A DNA stretch of 64,000 nt from assembly GCF_037201805.1 (NCBI RefSeq), contig NZ_CP147404.1:1140001-1204000 (forward strand). Direction: 5' to 3'. The DNA is from Bacillus sp. FJAT-52991 (GTDB taxonomy: Bacteria > Bacillota > Bacilli > Bacillales > Domibacillaceae). This document shows, piece by piece, positions 37,001 to 46,113 of this stretch (its first letter is position 1; every line of letters starts with the position of its first letter). The notes beneath the pieces were generated by a model, which saw only the letters and a list, made by a program, of their open reading frames with translations, was not told where the DNA came from and made no database searches. A program made the translations under genes and the position numbers.

Positions 37001-38470
37001 TCAGCTAATTGCTTTTCGTTCTTTAATCACTCGAAGTGTTTTAAGTTCGAAGTCTTCTGGGCCTTGAACGGGTAATCCAGCCTCAAGGTTTTTGCTTATA
37101 TACACTAAATTTTCTTCTGTAATGATCTCTCCTGGAATAAAGATAGGGATTCCAGGTGGGTAAACCATCACAAATTCAGCGCTAATTCGGCCAGCTGCTT
37201 CTGCAAACGGAATGACTTCTGTTTCAGCATAAAAGGCATCCCTTGGAGATAGAGCGATGACGGGAATATCAGGCAGTAAAACTTCCGTATGTGACGGACT
37301 GTTGCATTCAGTACATTGATCCGCTAATTGACGTAGGGCACGAACTAAAATTTCAGCGTCTTCTTTCGTATCTCCTGGTGTCACAATACAGAGCAAATTG
37401 TAAAGGTCAGATAATTCTACTTCAATATTGTAATGTTCTCTTAACCAGACCTCTGCTTCATGACCGGTGATGCCGAGATTTTTCACAGAAATAATTAATT
37501 TCGTTGGATCATAGTCAAAAGTAGCTTTCGTGCCGAGAATCTCTTCTCCGACGCAATATACGTCATCAATATCATTAATTTGAGTACGGATCGACTGAGC
37601 CAACTGAATCGCCTGCTCAATGATTGCTTTCCCTTGTGTAGCTAATTGTCTTCTTGCTGTGTCCAGAGAAGCCAGAAGGATATAGGATGTCGATGTAGTC
37701 GTCAGCATACTTAAAATCGTTTGAACACGTTGAACCGATACGAGTCCTTCTTTCACGTTGAGAATCGAGCTTTGGGTCATCGATCCTCCAAGCTTATGAA
37801 CGCTTGTAGCAGCCATATCGGCGCCCACTTGCATTGCTGAGAGTGGCAAGTCATCATGGAAATGAATATGTACTCCGTGAGCTTCATCGACAAGCACAGG
37901 TACATCATAAGAATGGGCTATTTCGACAATTTGTTGTAAATCTCCTGAAACACCAAAATAAGTCGGGTTAATGACGAGAAGGCCCTTGGCATCAGGGTGC
38001 TTCTCTAATGCACGCTGAACAGCATCTACCGTGATTCCGTGAGAAATACCAAGCTCTTTATCGACCTCTGGGTGGATAAAAATTGGGATCGCTCCGGAAA
38101 AGACGATCGCTGTCATGACAGACTTATGAACATTTCTAGGAACAATGATTTTTTCACCAGGTCCACAAACGGTCATTACCATCGTCATAATCGCTCCGCT
38201 CGTTCCTTGAACGGAGAAAAATGTGTGATCGGCTCCAAACGCTTCTGCAGCTAAATCTTGAGCTTGTTGAATGATTCCTTTCGGTTGATGAAGGTCATCC
38301 AGAGGAGCGATATTGATTAAATCAATCGATAAGGCATTTTCTCCGATAAAATGACGAAACTCAGGATCCATACCATTCCCTTTTTTATGTCCAGGTATAT
38401 GGAATTGCACTGGATTCTTTTTTGCATGCTCTAGTAGGCCAGTAAATAATGGTGTTTCAAATTGGGACAA
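37001..38470 (-). CDS. speA: Biosynthetic arginine decarboxylase SpeA
   Basis: A PLP enzyme of the Orn/Lys/Arg decarboxylase (aspartate aminotransferase-fold) family, making agmatine for polyamines. The protein has FHIPGHKKGNGMDPEF at the N-terminus, DEAHGVHIHFH, and the PLP lysine in SVHKLGGSMTQS. The C-terminal domain has VMVYPPGIPIFIPGE. B. subtilis SpeA begins MSQ.ETPL, so TTG at 38470 (MSQFETPLFTGL), behind AGAGGTGAAAGG, is preferred to GTG at 38482. It is 489 residues long. Location beside sr1 links it to arginine control. Confidence 0.95.
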   Translation of the reverse strand: MSQFETPLFTGLLEHAKKNPVQFHIPGHKKGNGMDPEFRHFIGENALSIDLINIAPLDDLHQPKGIIQQAQDLAAEAFGADHTFFSVQGTSGAIMTMVMTVCGPGEKIIVPRNVHKSVMTAIVFSGAIPIFIHPEVDKELGISHGITVDAVQRALEKHPDAKGLLVINPTYFGVSGDLQQIVEIAHSYDVPVLVDEAHGVHIHFHDDLPLSAMQVGADMAATSVHKLGGSMTQSSILNVKEGLVSVQRVQTILSMLTTTSTSYILLASLDTARRQLATQGKAIIEQAIQLAQSIRTQINDIDDVYCVGEEILGTKATFDYDPTKLIISVKNLGITGHEAEVWLREHYNIEVELSDLYNLLCIVTPGDTKEDAEILVRALRQLADQCTECNSPSHTEVLLPDIPVIALSPRDAFYAETEVIPFAEAAGRISAEFVMVYPPGIPIFIPGEIITEENLVYISKNLEAGLPVQGPEDFELKTLRVIKERKAIS

Positions 38471-38651
38471 CTTACCTTTCACCTCTTTTATAAATTCACT
38501 TATTGGTAATATAATTAGTCGACATTTTTCGCATAAAACAAAAGAATTATAGCATGTTGATATAGGTTTGCCTAGAAAGTTTTTAATATTCTTAGAAGAA
38601 AAAAGGATTTACGCTTTGAAAGGGAGAAATGAAAAAAGAGGAGGGATGAAC

Positions 38652-39614
38652 ATGAATTGGGAAACAAGAATCACTAAGTTGTTAAACATTCAATATCCGA
38701 TTATTCAAGGGGGATTGGCACACTTAGCTTATTCCGATTTAGCAGCAGCTGTATCTAATGCTGGCGGACTGGGGCAAATTACAGCGATGTCTTTGGCTGA
38801 TCCTGAAGAATTACGAAATGAAATCAAAAAAATCCGTTTAATGACGGACCGACCATTCGGTGTTAATTTTTCCATCGGTCAGCAAAGACGTCCATTTGCC
38901 CACTATTTAGAAGTGGCGATTGAAGAAAAGGTACCAGTGATCTCGATGACAGGAGGGAATCCTGCTCCGCTATTTCAACAGCTAGAGGGAACGGGGATTA
39001 AGACACTTGTTCTTGTCGCTGCTGTTAGACAAGCCCAAAAAGCGGAGGAGCTTGGTGCGGATGCGGTCATGGTCGTTGGGCAAGAGGGAGGAGGACATCT
39101 TGGTCGAAGTGATACAGGAACGTTTGTACTTGTGCCAAGAGTAGTAGAAAGTGTCAATATCCCTGTTATTGCGTCAGGAGGCATTGGTGATGGTCGGGGA
39201 TTGATGGCTGCCCTCTCTCTAGGAGCTGAAGGCATTGAAATGGGGACGAGATTTATTGCCACGAAAGAATGTGTTCATGCATCTGAACTGTATAAAAAGG
39301 CTTTGATCAAAGGGAGCGAAAATGATACAGTGGTCATTAAGCGTTCTCTCGGTGCACCGGCACGTGCCATCGCAAATAGCTGGACAGATAGGATATTGGC
39401 TATTGAAGAAGAGCATGGCGACTACGAAAGCTTGAAAGAATACATAAGTGGAGTAGCAAACAAGCGTTATATTCATGAAGGAAAAGATGATGAAGGATTC
39501 GCTTGGGCCGGGCAGGTGATGGGGTTAATTCATGACGTTCCATCCGTGAGTGAGCTGATGGAGAAGATGATTGTGGATGGTGAAGACATTCGCAAAAAAT
39601 GGGGAACATCATAA
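38652..39614 (+). CDS. Nitronate monooxygenase family flavoprotein
   Basis: A 320-residue TIM-barrel FMN protein of the 2-nitropropane dioxygenase / FabK-like family. Motifs are [16 protein letters not shown] at the start, [14 protein letters not shown] with the histidine typical of nitronate monooxygenases, and the FMN phosphate site [20 protein letters not shown]. Class assignment (nitronate monooxygenase versus enoyl-ACP reductase II) is not certain. ATG at 38652 is seven bases after GAGGAGGG. The gene lies between speA and yktA and is an addition to the B. subtilis order as I recall it. Confidence 0.85.
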   Translation: MNWETRITKLLNIQYPIIQGGLAHLAYSDLAAAVSNAGGLGQITAMSLADPEELRNEIKKIRLMTDRPFGVNFSIGQQRRPFAHYLEVAIEEKVPVISMTGGNPAPLFQQLEGTGIKTLVLVAAVRQAQKAEELGADAVMVVGQEGGGHLGRSDTGTFVLVPRVVESVNIPVIASGGIGDGRGLMAALSLGAEGIEMGTRFIATKECVHASELYKKALIKGSENDTVVIKRSLGAPARAIANSWTDRILAIEEEHGDYESLKEYISGVANKRYIHEGKDDEGFAWAGQVMGLIHDVPSVSELMEKMIVDGEDIRKKWGTS

Positions 39615-39639
39615 GAAAAGACAAAAGAAGGTGATACAC

Positions 39640-39912
39640 ATGGAATATTCTTATCCTTTTTCAACGGATTGGACAACGGAAGAAGTGGTAGATGTTATTA
39701 AGTTTTTTGAAGCGATCGAAAACGCTTATGAGAAGGGAATCGATAAAGAAGAACTGATGACAGCTTATCGTCGTTTTAAAGAAATTGTACCGAGTAAGGC
39801 AGAAGAAAAGAAGCTCTGTAATGAATTTGAAGATGTAAGCGGCTATTCTTCTTACCATGCTGTGCAAAAAATGAAAGCGGCCGAGGATGGCGAGCGAATT
39901 AAAATGAAATAA
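39640..39912 (+). CDS. yktA: UPF0223 family protein YktA
   Basis: A 90-residue helical protein beginning [20 protein letters not shown], with [16 protein letters not shown] and [14 protein letters not shown]. It belongs to the UPF0223 family of unknown function. ATG at 39640 has AGAAGGTG upstream. It is followed by a strong terminator shared with the convergent yktB. Confidence 0.92.
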   Translation: MEYSYPFSTDWTTEEVVDVIKFFEAIENAYEKGIDKEELMTAYRRFKEIVPSKAEEKKLCNEFEDVSGYSSYHAVQKMKAAEDGERIKMK

Positions 39913-39928
39913 CAGTTAAAAACGATGA

Positions 39929-39970
39929 AAGAGACTAACTAATCCGCTGTTGTGGATTGGTTAGTCTCTT
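39929..39970. terminator. Bidirectional terminator between yktA and yktB
   Basis: A near-perfect stem AAGAGACTAACTAATCC / GGATTGGTTAGTCTCTT with an 8-base loop. Confidence 0.88.
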
Positions 39971-39977
39971 CATTTGT

Positions 39978-40598
39978 TTAAGATAATTTGTATAAGGGTA
40001 TTAATTTGACAAAAGCATCATAGACTGTGTCAAGAAATGCTGTTTCACTCATTTTGATGACGTCGTCCTTATGTAGATGAATGCCACAAAGTATTTCTGC
40101 TTTTTTCACAGATTGTAGGCGCTGGAATAGTTGAAGTAGCTGTTCGTCTGACAAATCCATCATCTTGGTAGCTGTAGGTTTGGTGTGATCGTCTGACCAG
40201 ACAAAGTGACTAGGAATGGTCTCGCGTATAGACATCACGTTTTTTTCAAGTAGGGAGCCGATTTCAGCTTTTTGAGGTGCTTCATAAATGACAGCATACC
40301 AAATAAATACATGCGTCTCCCATAAGCCGATTTGAAAGTGAGGGTGTTTTTTGTATCCGCGCTTATTATTAGCAAAGGCTACCCACGTGTCATCTGGCGG
40401 ATTGACGGTACGGCGAGCGTGCTTGGCTACATGATAAAACATTTCATCCCCAGTTAGCTGACTCAATTCTTGTGAAAAAAAAGCCCCTAAAGCTTCTAGT
40501 TTCGGCCTGATATTTTGTTGTAGAGCGTCCATTCTTGGTTCTAATCCATCAATTGTAAATACTTGAAAATCATCTGTCGTAAAACCGGTAAATTCCAT
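39978..40598 (-). CDS. yktB: UPF0637/DUF1054 family protein YktB
   Basis: A 206-residue cytoplasmic protein of unknown function. Family segments include [31 protein letters not shown] and [15 protein letters not shown]. subtilis YktB has the same size and neighbours. AAGGAGG precedes the ATG. Confidence 0.92.
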   Translation of the reverse strand: MEFTGFTTDDFQVFTIDGLEPRMDALQQNIRPKLEALGAFFSQELSQLTGDEMFYHVAKHARRTVNPPDDTWVAFANNKRGYKKHPHFQIGLWETHVFIWYAVIYEAPQKAEIGSLLEKNVMSIRETIPSHFVWSDDHTKPTATKMMDLSDEQLLQLFQRLQSVKKAEILCGIHLHKDDVIKMSETAFLDTVYDAFVKLIPLYKLS

Positions 40599-40656
40599 GA
40601 AATATCCTCCTTGAATTGTTCGTCCATATCATACCATAAAAAGGAGTGGTTACAGG

Positions 40657-40857
40657 ATGAAACAAGTGGTGAATGGTCTTATTAAACAAACGCAAACGAA
40701 ACAAAGACTAGCTGTGATCCGCTTAGAGCTTGATTATGAGTTGGCTGTTCTGTTTGAAGCGATGCAAAAGAGAGAGCGAGTCCAAATGGAGAAATCAAAA
40801 GAAATATTAAGACAATTATGGGAACAATTACAGAAAATTGACAGGCGTGAGTTATAA
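40657..40857 (+). CDS. ykzI: Small helical protein, probable YkzI
   Basis: A 66-residue, highly charged protein predicted to be almost fully helical (LAVIRLELDYELAVLFEAMQ followed by KRERVQMEKSKEI). It probably forms a coiled coil. B. subtilis ykzI lies between yktB and suhB, so the name is by position and size. AAAAAGGAG precedes the ATG. Function unknown. Confidence 0.7.
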   Translation: MKQVVNGLIKQTQTKQRLAVIRLELDYELAVLFEAMQKRERVQMEKSKEILRQLWEQLQKIDRREL

Positions 40858-40889
40858 AGAGGGGAAGAAATGAAAAGGATTAGAACATG

Positions 40890-40922
40890 GGCTCGTCTAT
40901 CCAATTAGCGAGTCTATTTTTA
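40890..40922 (+). terminator. Weak terminator downstream of ykzI
   Basis: GGCTCG / CGAGTC (one G-T pair) with a 13-base loop, followed by TATTTTTA. Confidence 0.4.
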
Positions 40923-41008
40923 TTTAAAAAAGTGGAATTATATACTATAATGTCAAATAAGTTAAAAAATTTCACTTGGTACATTATTTCCACGTTGGAG
41001 GAATGGTC

Positions 41009-41806
41009 ATGGCAAATTGGACGGAAATAGATCGACATGCAAAGTTGTGGATTGCGGATGCGGGAGAGTCAATCCGCCGTTCATTTAAACATTCTTTAAG
41101 CATACAAACAAAATCAAATCCTAATGATTTAGTGACAAATATGGATAAAGAAACGGAGAAGTATTTCATTTCCAATATTCGCGATACATATCCTGACCAT
41201 AGCATTCTAGGAGAAGAAGGGAATGGAGATCAACTAAACTCACTAGATGGGACTGTGTGGATTATTGACCCTATTGACGGTACGACGAATTTCATTCATC
41301 AGCAGCGGAATTTTGTCATTTCTATAGGGATCTATGAAAATGGAGTAGGACGATTAGGTTATATTTATGATGTTACCCATGATGAACTTTATTTTGCTGA
41401 GAAAGGGAAAGGCGCTTATATGAACGAAGTGAAGTTGCCACCTTTAGAAAAAGTTCCCGTTCATCAATCGCTCATTGCCGTTAACGCTACATGGTTAGTG
41501 AAAAATACTTATTTTGACCAACATAAACTAGTTTCCTTAGCCACAGCTGTTCGAGGAACTCGTTCCTATGGTTCAGCTGCATTAGAATTGGCTTACGTTG
41601 CGTCCGGGAGAATAGATAGTTATTTAACGATGCGACTTTCGCCTTGGGACTTTGCTGCTGGAAAAATTATTGTAGAAGAAGTAGGTGGAGTTGTAACTAC
41701 ACTGCTTGGAGAAGAATTGGACATGCTTTCTGTCAACAGTGTGTTTGCTGGAGAAGTAAATCTTCATTCGGAAATACTTGATCAATTTTTATTACCCACG
41801 AAATAA
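41009..41806 (+). CDS. suhB: Inositol monophosphatase family protein SuhB/YktC
   Basis: A Mg2+-dependent phosphatase of about 265 residues. The metal-binding motifs are ILGEEGNG, IDPIDGTTNFIH and the C-terminal SPWDFAAGKIIVEE. Substrates may include inositol phosphates or other sugar phosphates. ATG at 41009 is used because TTGGAGG lies seven bases before it; the ATG at 41003 is too close. It is followed by a long inverted repeat. Confidence 0.92.
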   Translation: MANWTEIDRHAKLWIADAGESIRRSFKHSLSIQTKSNPNDLVTNMDKETEKYFISNIRDTYPDHSILGEEGNGDQLNSLDGTVWIIDPIDGTTNFIHQQRNFVISIGIYENGVGRLGYIYDVTHDELYFAEKGKGAYMNEVKLPPLEKVPVHQSLIAVNATWLVKNTYFDQHKLVSLATAVRGTRSYGSAALELAYVASGRIDSYLTMRLSPWDFAAGKIIVEEVGGVVTTLLGEELDMLSVNSVFAGEVNLHSEILDQFLLPTK

Positions 41807-41870
41807 GGCTGCCCTGCAAGTAGCCGGTCCCCCTATAAACAGGAGGTGCCTGGCTACTTGCAGGACAGCC
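41807..41870. repeat. Long perfect inverted repeat between suhB and ylaF
   Basis: CCTGCAAGTAGCC (41813-41825) pairs with GGCTACTTGCAGG (41852-41864), and GGCTG (41807-41811) with CAGCC (41866-41870). The 13-bp perfect stem closes a 26-base loop. There is no real T-run. It starts right after the suhB stop and may act as a transcript end for the convergent pair. Confidence 0.6.
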
Positions 41871-41886
41871 ATTTACATATAATCTC

Positions 41887-42072
41887 TTATAATTTACCTG
41901 CTCTGCGCATTTTTGCTTTCGTTGAAAAACCAAACCCCATAACAGCAAAAAGGGCAACCGTACATCCAATGATTCCGCTTATGCTTCGCTCACCGATGGC
42001 GATTCCCATGCCGATCATGCAAGAAGCAGCTGCTAGTGCAAATAGAAAAAATATCCATTTGAATTCTTTCAC
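41887..42072 (-). CDS. ylaF: Small membrane protein YlaF
   Basis: A 61-residue protein with two membrane helices (FFLFALAAASCMIGMGIAI and IIGCTVALFAVMGFGFS) and a basic C-terminus (KAKMRRAGK). GTG at 42072 has GGAGGGA about seven bases upstream, so longer upstream reading is rejected. It lies divergently upstream of typA as in B. subtilis. Function unknown. Confidence 0.8.
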   Translation of the reverse strand: MKEFKWIFFLFALAAASCMIGMGIAIGERSISGIIGCTVALFAVMGFGFSTKAKMRRAGKL

Positions 42073-42227
42073 GATCCGTCCCTCCTTTTTCTCTATTTTA
42101 CAATAAAAAAATGATTTGACAATCATAATTAACAAATAGGAATTCATGTTGTGTTATGATATAATAATTCAGTTATTGAAGAATGATATCGAAATTGAGA
42201 TGCTTATATTAGTCAGGAGGAACTAAT

Positions 42228-44063
42228 TTGAATACAAGAAACGATTTGAAAAACATTGCGATTATTGCTCACGTTGACCATGGGAAAACAACGCTTGTTG
42301 ATCAATTGCTGAAACAATCTGGAATTTTTAGAAGCAACGAGCACATTGAAGAGCGTGCAATGGATTCAAATGACATTGAAAGAGAGCGCGGCATTACGAT
42401 TTTAGCTAAGAATACCGCGATCCAATATAAAGATACGAAAATTAACATTTTAGATACGCCTGGACATGCTGACTTTGGTGGAGAAGTAGAGCGAATCATG
42501 AAAATGGTTGATGGTGTATTGTTAGTTGTCGATGCTTATGAAGGTTGTATGCCCCAAACACGATTTGTATTAAAGAAAGCATTAGAACAGAATTTACGCC
42601 CGATCGTTGTTGTGAATAAAATCGACCGTGACTTTGCTCGTCCAGCAGAGGTTATTGATGAAGTTCTTGAGTTATTTATCGAGCTTGATGCCAATGATGA
42701 TCAACTTGAGTTCCCGGTGATTTATGCATCTGGTATTAATGGAACAGCGAGCACAACGCCTGATAAGCAAGATGAGAATATGGAAGCCTTGTATGAAGCA
42801 ATTATTGAACATATTCCTTCTCCAGTAGATAACAGAGAAGAGCCTTTACAGTTCCAAGTGGCTTTACTTGATTACAATGATTATGTTGGTCGTATCGGAA
42901 TTGGTCGCGTATTTCGCGGAACGATTCAAGTAGGTCAGCAAGTTGCCTTAATGAAGATTGATGGCACGATAAAACCTTTCCGTGTAACAAAAATATTTGG
43001 CTTCATGGGTCTTAAACGTATTGAAATTCAAGAAGCTCATGCAGGAGATTTAATTGCTGTATCTGGTATGGAGGATATTAACGTAGGGGAAACGATTTGT
43101 CCGATTGAACATCAAGAAGCATTGCCAATTCTTCGTATTGACGAACCAACTTTACAAATGACGTTCCTTGTGAACAACAGTCCGTTTGCTGGCCGTGAAG
43201 GAAAATTCGTTACAGCAAGAAAAATTCAAGAGCGTCTTGAAGCACAGCTTGAAACAGATGTCAGCTTGCGAGTGGACAATACAGATTCTCCAGATGAGTG
43301 GATTGTATCTGGACGTGGGGAACTTCATTTGTCGATCTTAATCGAAAATATGCGTCGTGAAGGATATGAATTACAAGTATCTAAGCCTGAAGTAATTGTT
43401 AAAGAGATTGATGGTGTTCGTTGTGAACCAGTTGAACGCGTTCAAATTGATGTACCTGAAGAGTATACAGGTTCCGTTATCGAATCATTAGGTTCGCGAA
43501 AAGGCGAAATGATTGATATGATTAATAATGGAAACGGGCAAGTTCGTCTCGTGTTTAATGTCCCAGCTCGTGGATTAATTGGTTATACAACTGAATTTTT
43601 AACGATGACTCGAGGATATGGCATTATTAACCACACGTTTGATAGCTATCAGCCGATGCAGCCAGGACGTGTTGGTGGACGTCGCCAAGGAGTACTTGTT
43701 TCTATGGAGTCAGGAAAGTCTTCTCAATATGGTATTATGCAAGTAGAGGACCGTGGAACAATTTTTGTAGAACCAGGTACAGAAATTTATGGCGGAATGA
43801 TTGTCGGTGAACATACACGTGAAAATGACTTAACCGTTAATATTACGAAAGTGAAACAAGCGACAAACGTTCGTTCAGCTACGAAAGATCAAACAACTAC
43901 GATGAAAAAACCGAGAATCATGTCTCTAGAAGAAGCGCTAGAGTATTTAAACGAGGACGAGTATTGTGAGCTTACGCCTGAATCGATCCGTCTTCGTAAA
44001 AAAATTCTTGATAAGAACGAGCGAGAAAGAGCTGCAAAAAAGAAGAAATACGAAGAAAATTAA
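42228..44063 (+). CDS. typA: Translational GTPase TypA/BipA
   Basis: A ribosome-associated GTPase of the EF-G superfamily involved in stress adaptation and 50S assembly. The 611-residue protein has G1 AHVDHGKTTLVDQ, G3 DTPGHADFGGE and G4 VNKIDRD, followed by EF-Tu domain II, EF-G domain III/V-like parts and the BipA-specific C-terminal domain (ATKDQTTTMKKPRIMSLEEA). The TTG start has AGGAGGAAC upstream. ylaH follows. Confidence 0.97.
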   Translation: MNTRNDLKNIAIIAHVDHGKTTLVDQLLKQSGIFRSNEHIEERAMDSNDIERERGITILAKNTAIQYKDTKINILDTPGHADFGGEVERIMKMVDGVLLVVDAYEGCMPQTRFVLKKALEQNLRPIVVVNKIDRDFARPAEVIDEVLELFIELDANDDQLEFPVIYASGINGTASTTPDKQDENMEALYEAIIEHIPSPVDNREEPLQFQVALLDYNDYVGRIGIGRVFRGTIQVGQQVALMKIDGTIKPFRVTKIFGFMGLKRIEIQEAHAGDLIAVSGMEDINVGETICPIEHQEALPILRIDEPTLQMTFLVNNSPFAGREGKFVTARKIQERLEAQLETDVSLRVDNTDSPDEWIVSGRGELHLSILIENMRREGYELQVSKPEVIVKEIDGVRCEPVERVQIDVPEEYTGSVIESLGSRKGEMIDMINNGNGQVRLVFNVPARGLIGYTTEFLTMTRGYGIINHTFDSYQPMQPGRVGGRRQGVLVSMESGKSSQYGIMQVEDRGTIFVEPGTEIYGGMIVGEHTRENDLTVNITKVKQATNVRSATKDQTTTMKKPRIMSLEEALEYLNEDEYCELTPESIRLRKKILDKNERERAAKKKKYEEN

Positions 44064-44082
44064 GTATTAAGGGGGGGAGGAA

Positions 44083-44391
44083 GTGGAAGGATTAGAACAT
44101 GTCAGTCCACTACTGGGCGCCTTAATTAATGGGGTTGGGGTAACATGGGCTGTCAGGATTTACTGGCTTATCTTAGTGCTACTGTCGATTTTTGTGTACA
44201 ATCTAGGTTTTGCTAAGAAGCTATCATTTGGAAAGAATGTCATTGTATATATTTCCTTGATCGTTGGTTCCCTGCTTTTATTGATACTTTCTTACCAATT
44301 GCCAGTAGTTGAAAGTTTGTTTGTAGCGGCGTTAATTCTTGGGATATACAAAATCAGATTACGAATGCATAAAAAAGAAAGTGAAATGTAA
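44083..44391 (+). CDS. ylaH: YlaH-like membrane protein
   Basis: A 102-residue protein with three hydrophobic segments; the last part ALILGIYKIRLRMHKKE is typical of YlaH. It lies directly after typA as in B. subtilis. The GTG start sits just two bases after a GGGGGGGAGG run, an unusually tight spacing, but no better start is near. Function unknown. Confidence 0.82.
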   Translation: MEGLEHVSPLLGALINGVGVTWAVRIYWLILVLLSIFVYNLGFAKKLSFGKNVIVYISLIVGSLLLLILSYQLPVVESLFVAALILGIYKIRLRMHKKESEM

Positions 44392-44424
44392 AAAAAGGGA
44401 CCGCATATCGCGGTCTCTTTTTTT
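44391..44424. terminator. Bidirectional terminator between ylaH and ylaI
   Basis: GGGACCGC / GCGGTCTC with a 4-5 base loop, an A-run before and a T-run after, between convergent genes. Confidence 0.87.
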
Positions 44425-44434
44425 ATACAGAGGG

Positions 44435-44635
44435 CTATAGCCATTCTTTTTCTTTGCCGGAGCGGTAGATGTGGAATTGACCAGTGGCGATGCGTGCTCT
44501 TGTCTTTTCGGCAATTCGTTTGTCGCATTCTGAACACATATAGGTGTGAATCGGTCGATTTCTTAATCTTTTTGCGATGGGCAAATTATCATCAATCTTC
44601 TCAATTTTCTCGCATAAAATACATTTAACTCTCAT
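44435..44635 (-). CDS. ylaI: YlaI family zinc-ribbon protein (DUF2197)
   Basis: A 66-residue protein with two cysteine pairs, CILC near residue 5 and CSEC near residue 34, forming a probable zinc ribbon. The C-terminal part is basic with ARIATGQFHIYRSG. It matches YlaI in size and in its place between ylaH and ylaJ. Nucleic acid binding is plausible but unproven. Confidence 0.87.
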   Translation of the reverse strand: MRVKCILCEKIEKIDDNLPIAKRLRNRPIHTYMCSECDKRIAEKTRARIATGQFHIYRSGKEKEWL

Positions 44636-44776
44636 TTCTAACCACCTCGTGCTTTTTTATTAGTATATCATGACCGTCTCGAAACATCTTCATATGAAAG
44701 AAGAGGAATGCATTCATAAAATTCGGAAGTCACAGGAAGATCATGTATAATGAAATTAAATAAGGAGGGGATTCAT

Positions 44777-45235
44777 TTGGTTAATCGTTTGGAAACACAA
44801 TTAATTCCTGCGTTGTTTGAAGCTTTACAAAATGACAGGCTTGTGACTATAGCGACGATAGACCACGAAACTGGCGGACCAATGATTCATGCAATTTCCT
44901 GGATTTATGCTGTTGATGAAAGCACACTTCGCTTTGCGGTCACTAGCCGCTCGCGAATGATTGAAAATTTAGAAAAAAATACAGCTGTGGCTATTAATAT
45001 CATCGCAAATGAGTCTACATATACGATTACAGGTAAAAGTAACATTCTATCCAAGCAAGAGGAACCTATTCCTTTAAAAGTGTCGATTGTCGAAGTTCAT
45101 ATTGAAGAAATTCGTGATGTGATGTTTTATGGGGCGAAAATTGTCTCTGAGCCTACTTATGAGAAAACATATGATTTAGTTGCTGCTGAAAAGTTAGATC
45201 GACAAGTCATTGACGCATTAAAAAAAGGGAACTGA
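44777..45235 (+). CDS. Pyridoxamine 5'-phosphate oxidase-like flavin-binding protein
   Basis: A 152-residue split-barrel protein. Typical features are DRLVTIATIDHETGGPMIHAI near the start (here split by sense), LRFAVTSRSRMIENL and NTAVAINII. Such proteins bind FMN or related cofactors; the partner is unknown. TTG at 44777 has AAGGAGGGG six bases upstream, so the earlier in-frame ATG at 44750 is rejected. It sits between ylaI and ylaJ as an addition to the B. subtilis order. Confidence 0.82.
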   Translation: MVNRLETQLIPALFEALQNDRLVTIATIDHETGGPMIHAISWIYAVDESTLRFAVTSRSRMIENLEKNTAVAINIIANESTYTITGKSNILSKQEEPIPLKVSIVEVHIEEIRDVMFYGAKIVSEPTYEKTYDLVAAEKLDRQVIDALKKGN

Positions 45236-45343
45236 ATTGTAATTCAGCTCCGCAGAAGGTTTTTAAATATTTGATTAATCTCTTTAGAAAAAGTAGTAAA
45301 TGCTAGTGTTATGCTCCGGTTTTTACACGTTTCGTGTATGCGA

Positions 45344-45949
45344 TTATTTCTGATGGTTAGATTGCTCTTCCTGTTGTTTCTCTAACTGTCGATCTTCGTT
45401 TGGGGCAAGCTTTGTTTTCGGTTGCTCTGTTACTTTATCAGCATCGTTTCTTTCTGTTAAGTTTCCAGGGATTTCAGGGATGGTGCGTCCAGCAATATCA
45501 GCTAGTTCATTTGCCACACCTTGAAGAGGCTGGCCATTATTAATATCTGCTCTTACTTCTTGTAACCTTGCATATAAATCAGGGTCAGCAACAACAAGAG
45601 CATTCGCTCCATATGGTTGATTTTTAAGTGCTTCAGCGACGGTATATTTGATCGAGCCTACTTCCGAGCGATCAAGATTAGCATCTACGTCAATTCCAAC
45701 AATGGCATAATCGCCTGCTGCTACGGCTGTGGCATCCTTTACTCCAGGCATGTCTTTTGCTGTTTCAGCTAAACGGTTTGATGCCTGTTGGATAGAAAGG
45801 CGTTGCTGATCATTGATTTGATCGTTGCTAACGTTTACTTGATAAGGTTGAGAATTGTGTCGATTGTCTTCGGTCTCTAAACCAACTTCTTTGTTTTGTG
45901 CACATCCAAAAAGCACGAATAAAGTGAGGAGAGGAAGAGTTTTTTTCAA
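45344..45949 (-). CDS. ylaJ: YhcN/YlaJ family sporulation lipoprotein
   Basis: A 201-residue lipoprotein. Signal peptide MKKTLPLLTLFVLFGCAQ has its lipobox Cys at residue 16. The YhcN/YlaJ domain (residues about 45-150) includes DMPGVKDATAVAAGDYAIVG and GANALVVADPDLYARL. The C-terminus is a charged, Gln/Glu-rich tail. Family members are found in spore membranes and are linked to germination. TTG at 45949 follows AGAGGTG; the ATG at 46030 would put a non-signal extension before the lipobox. Confidence 0.9.
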   Translation of the reverse strand: MKKTLPLLTLFVLFGCAQNKEVGLETEDNRHNSQPYQVNVSNDQINDQQRLSIQQASNRLAETAKDMPGVKDATAVAAGDYAIVGIDVDANLDRSEVGSIKYTVAEALKNQPYGANALVVADPDLYARLQEVRADINNGQPLQGVANELADIAGRTIPEIPGNLTERNDADKVTEQPKTKLAPNEDRQLEKQQEEQSNHQK

Positions 45950-46113
45950 TATAGTCACCTCTTTATCATTTTGATAAGATTTTTCTATTTCTATTGTGCG
46001 AATTTCGTCTATTTTTATGCATTTGCACATATATTTTTAGCAGCTCAACTGTAAGAACGTAACAAAACTGATCTTCATATAATAAAAAAAGATGAAAAGC
46101 AGGAGGCGTCTCG

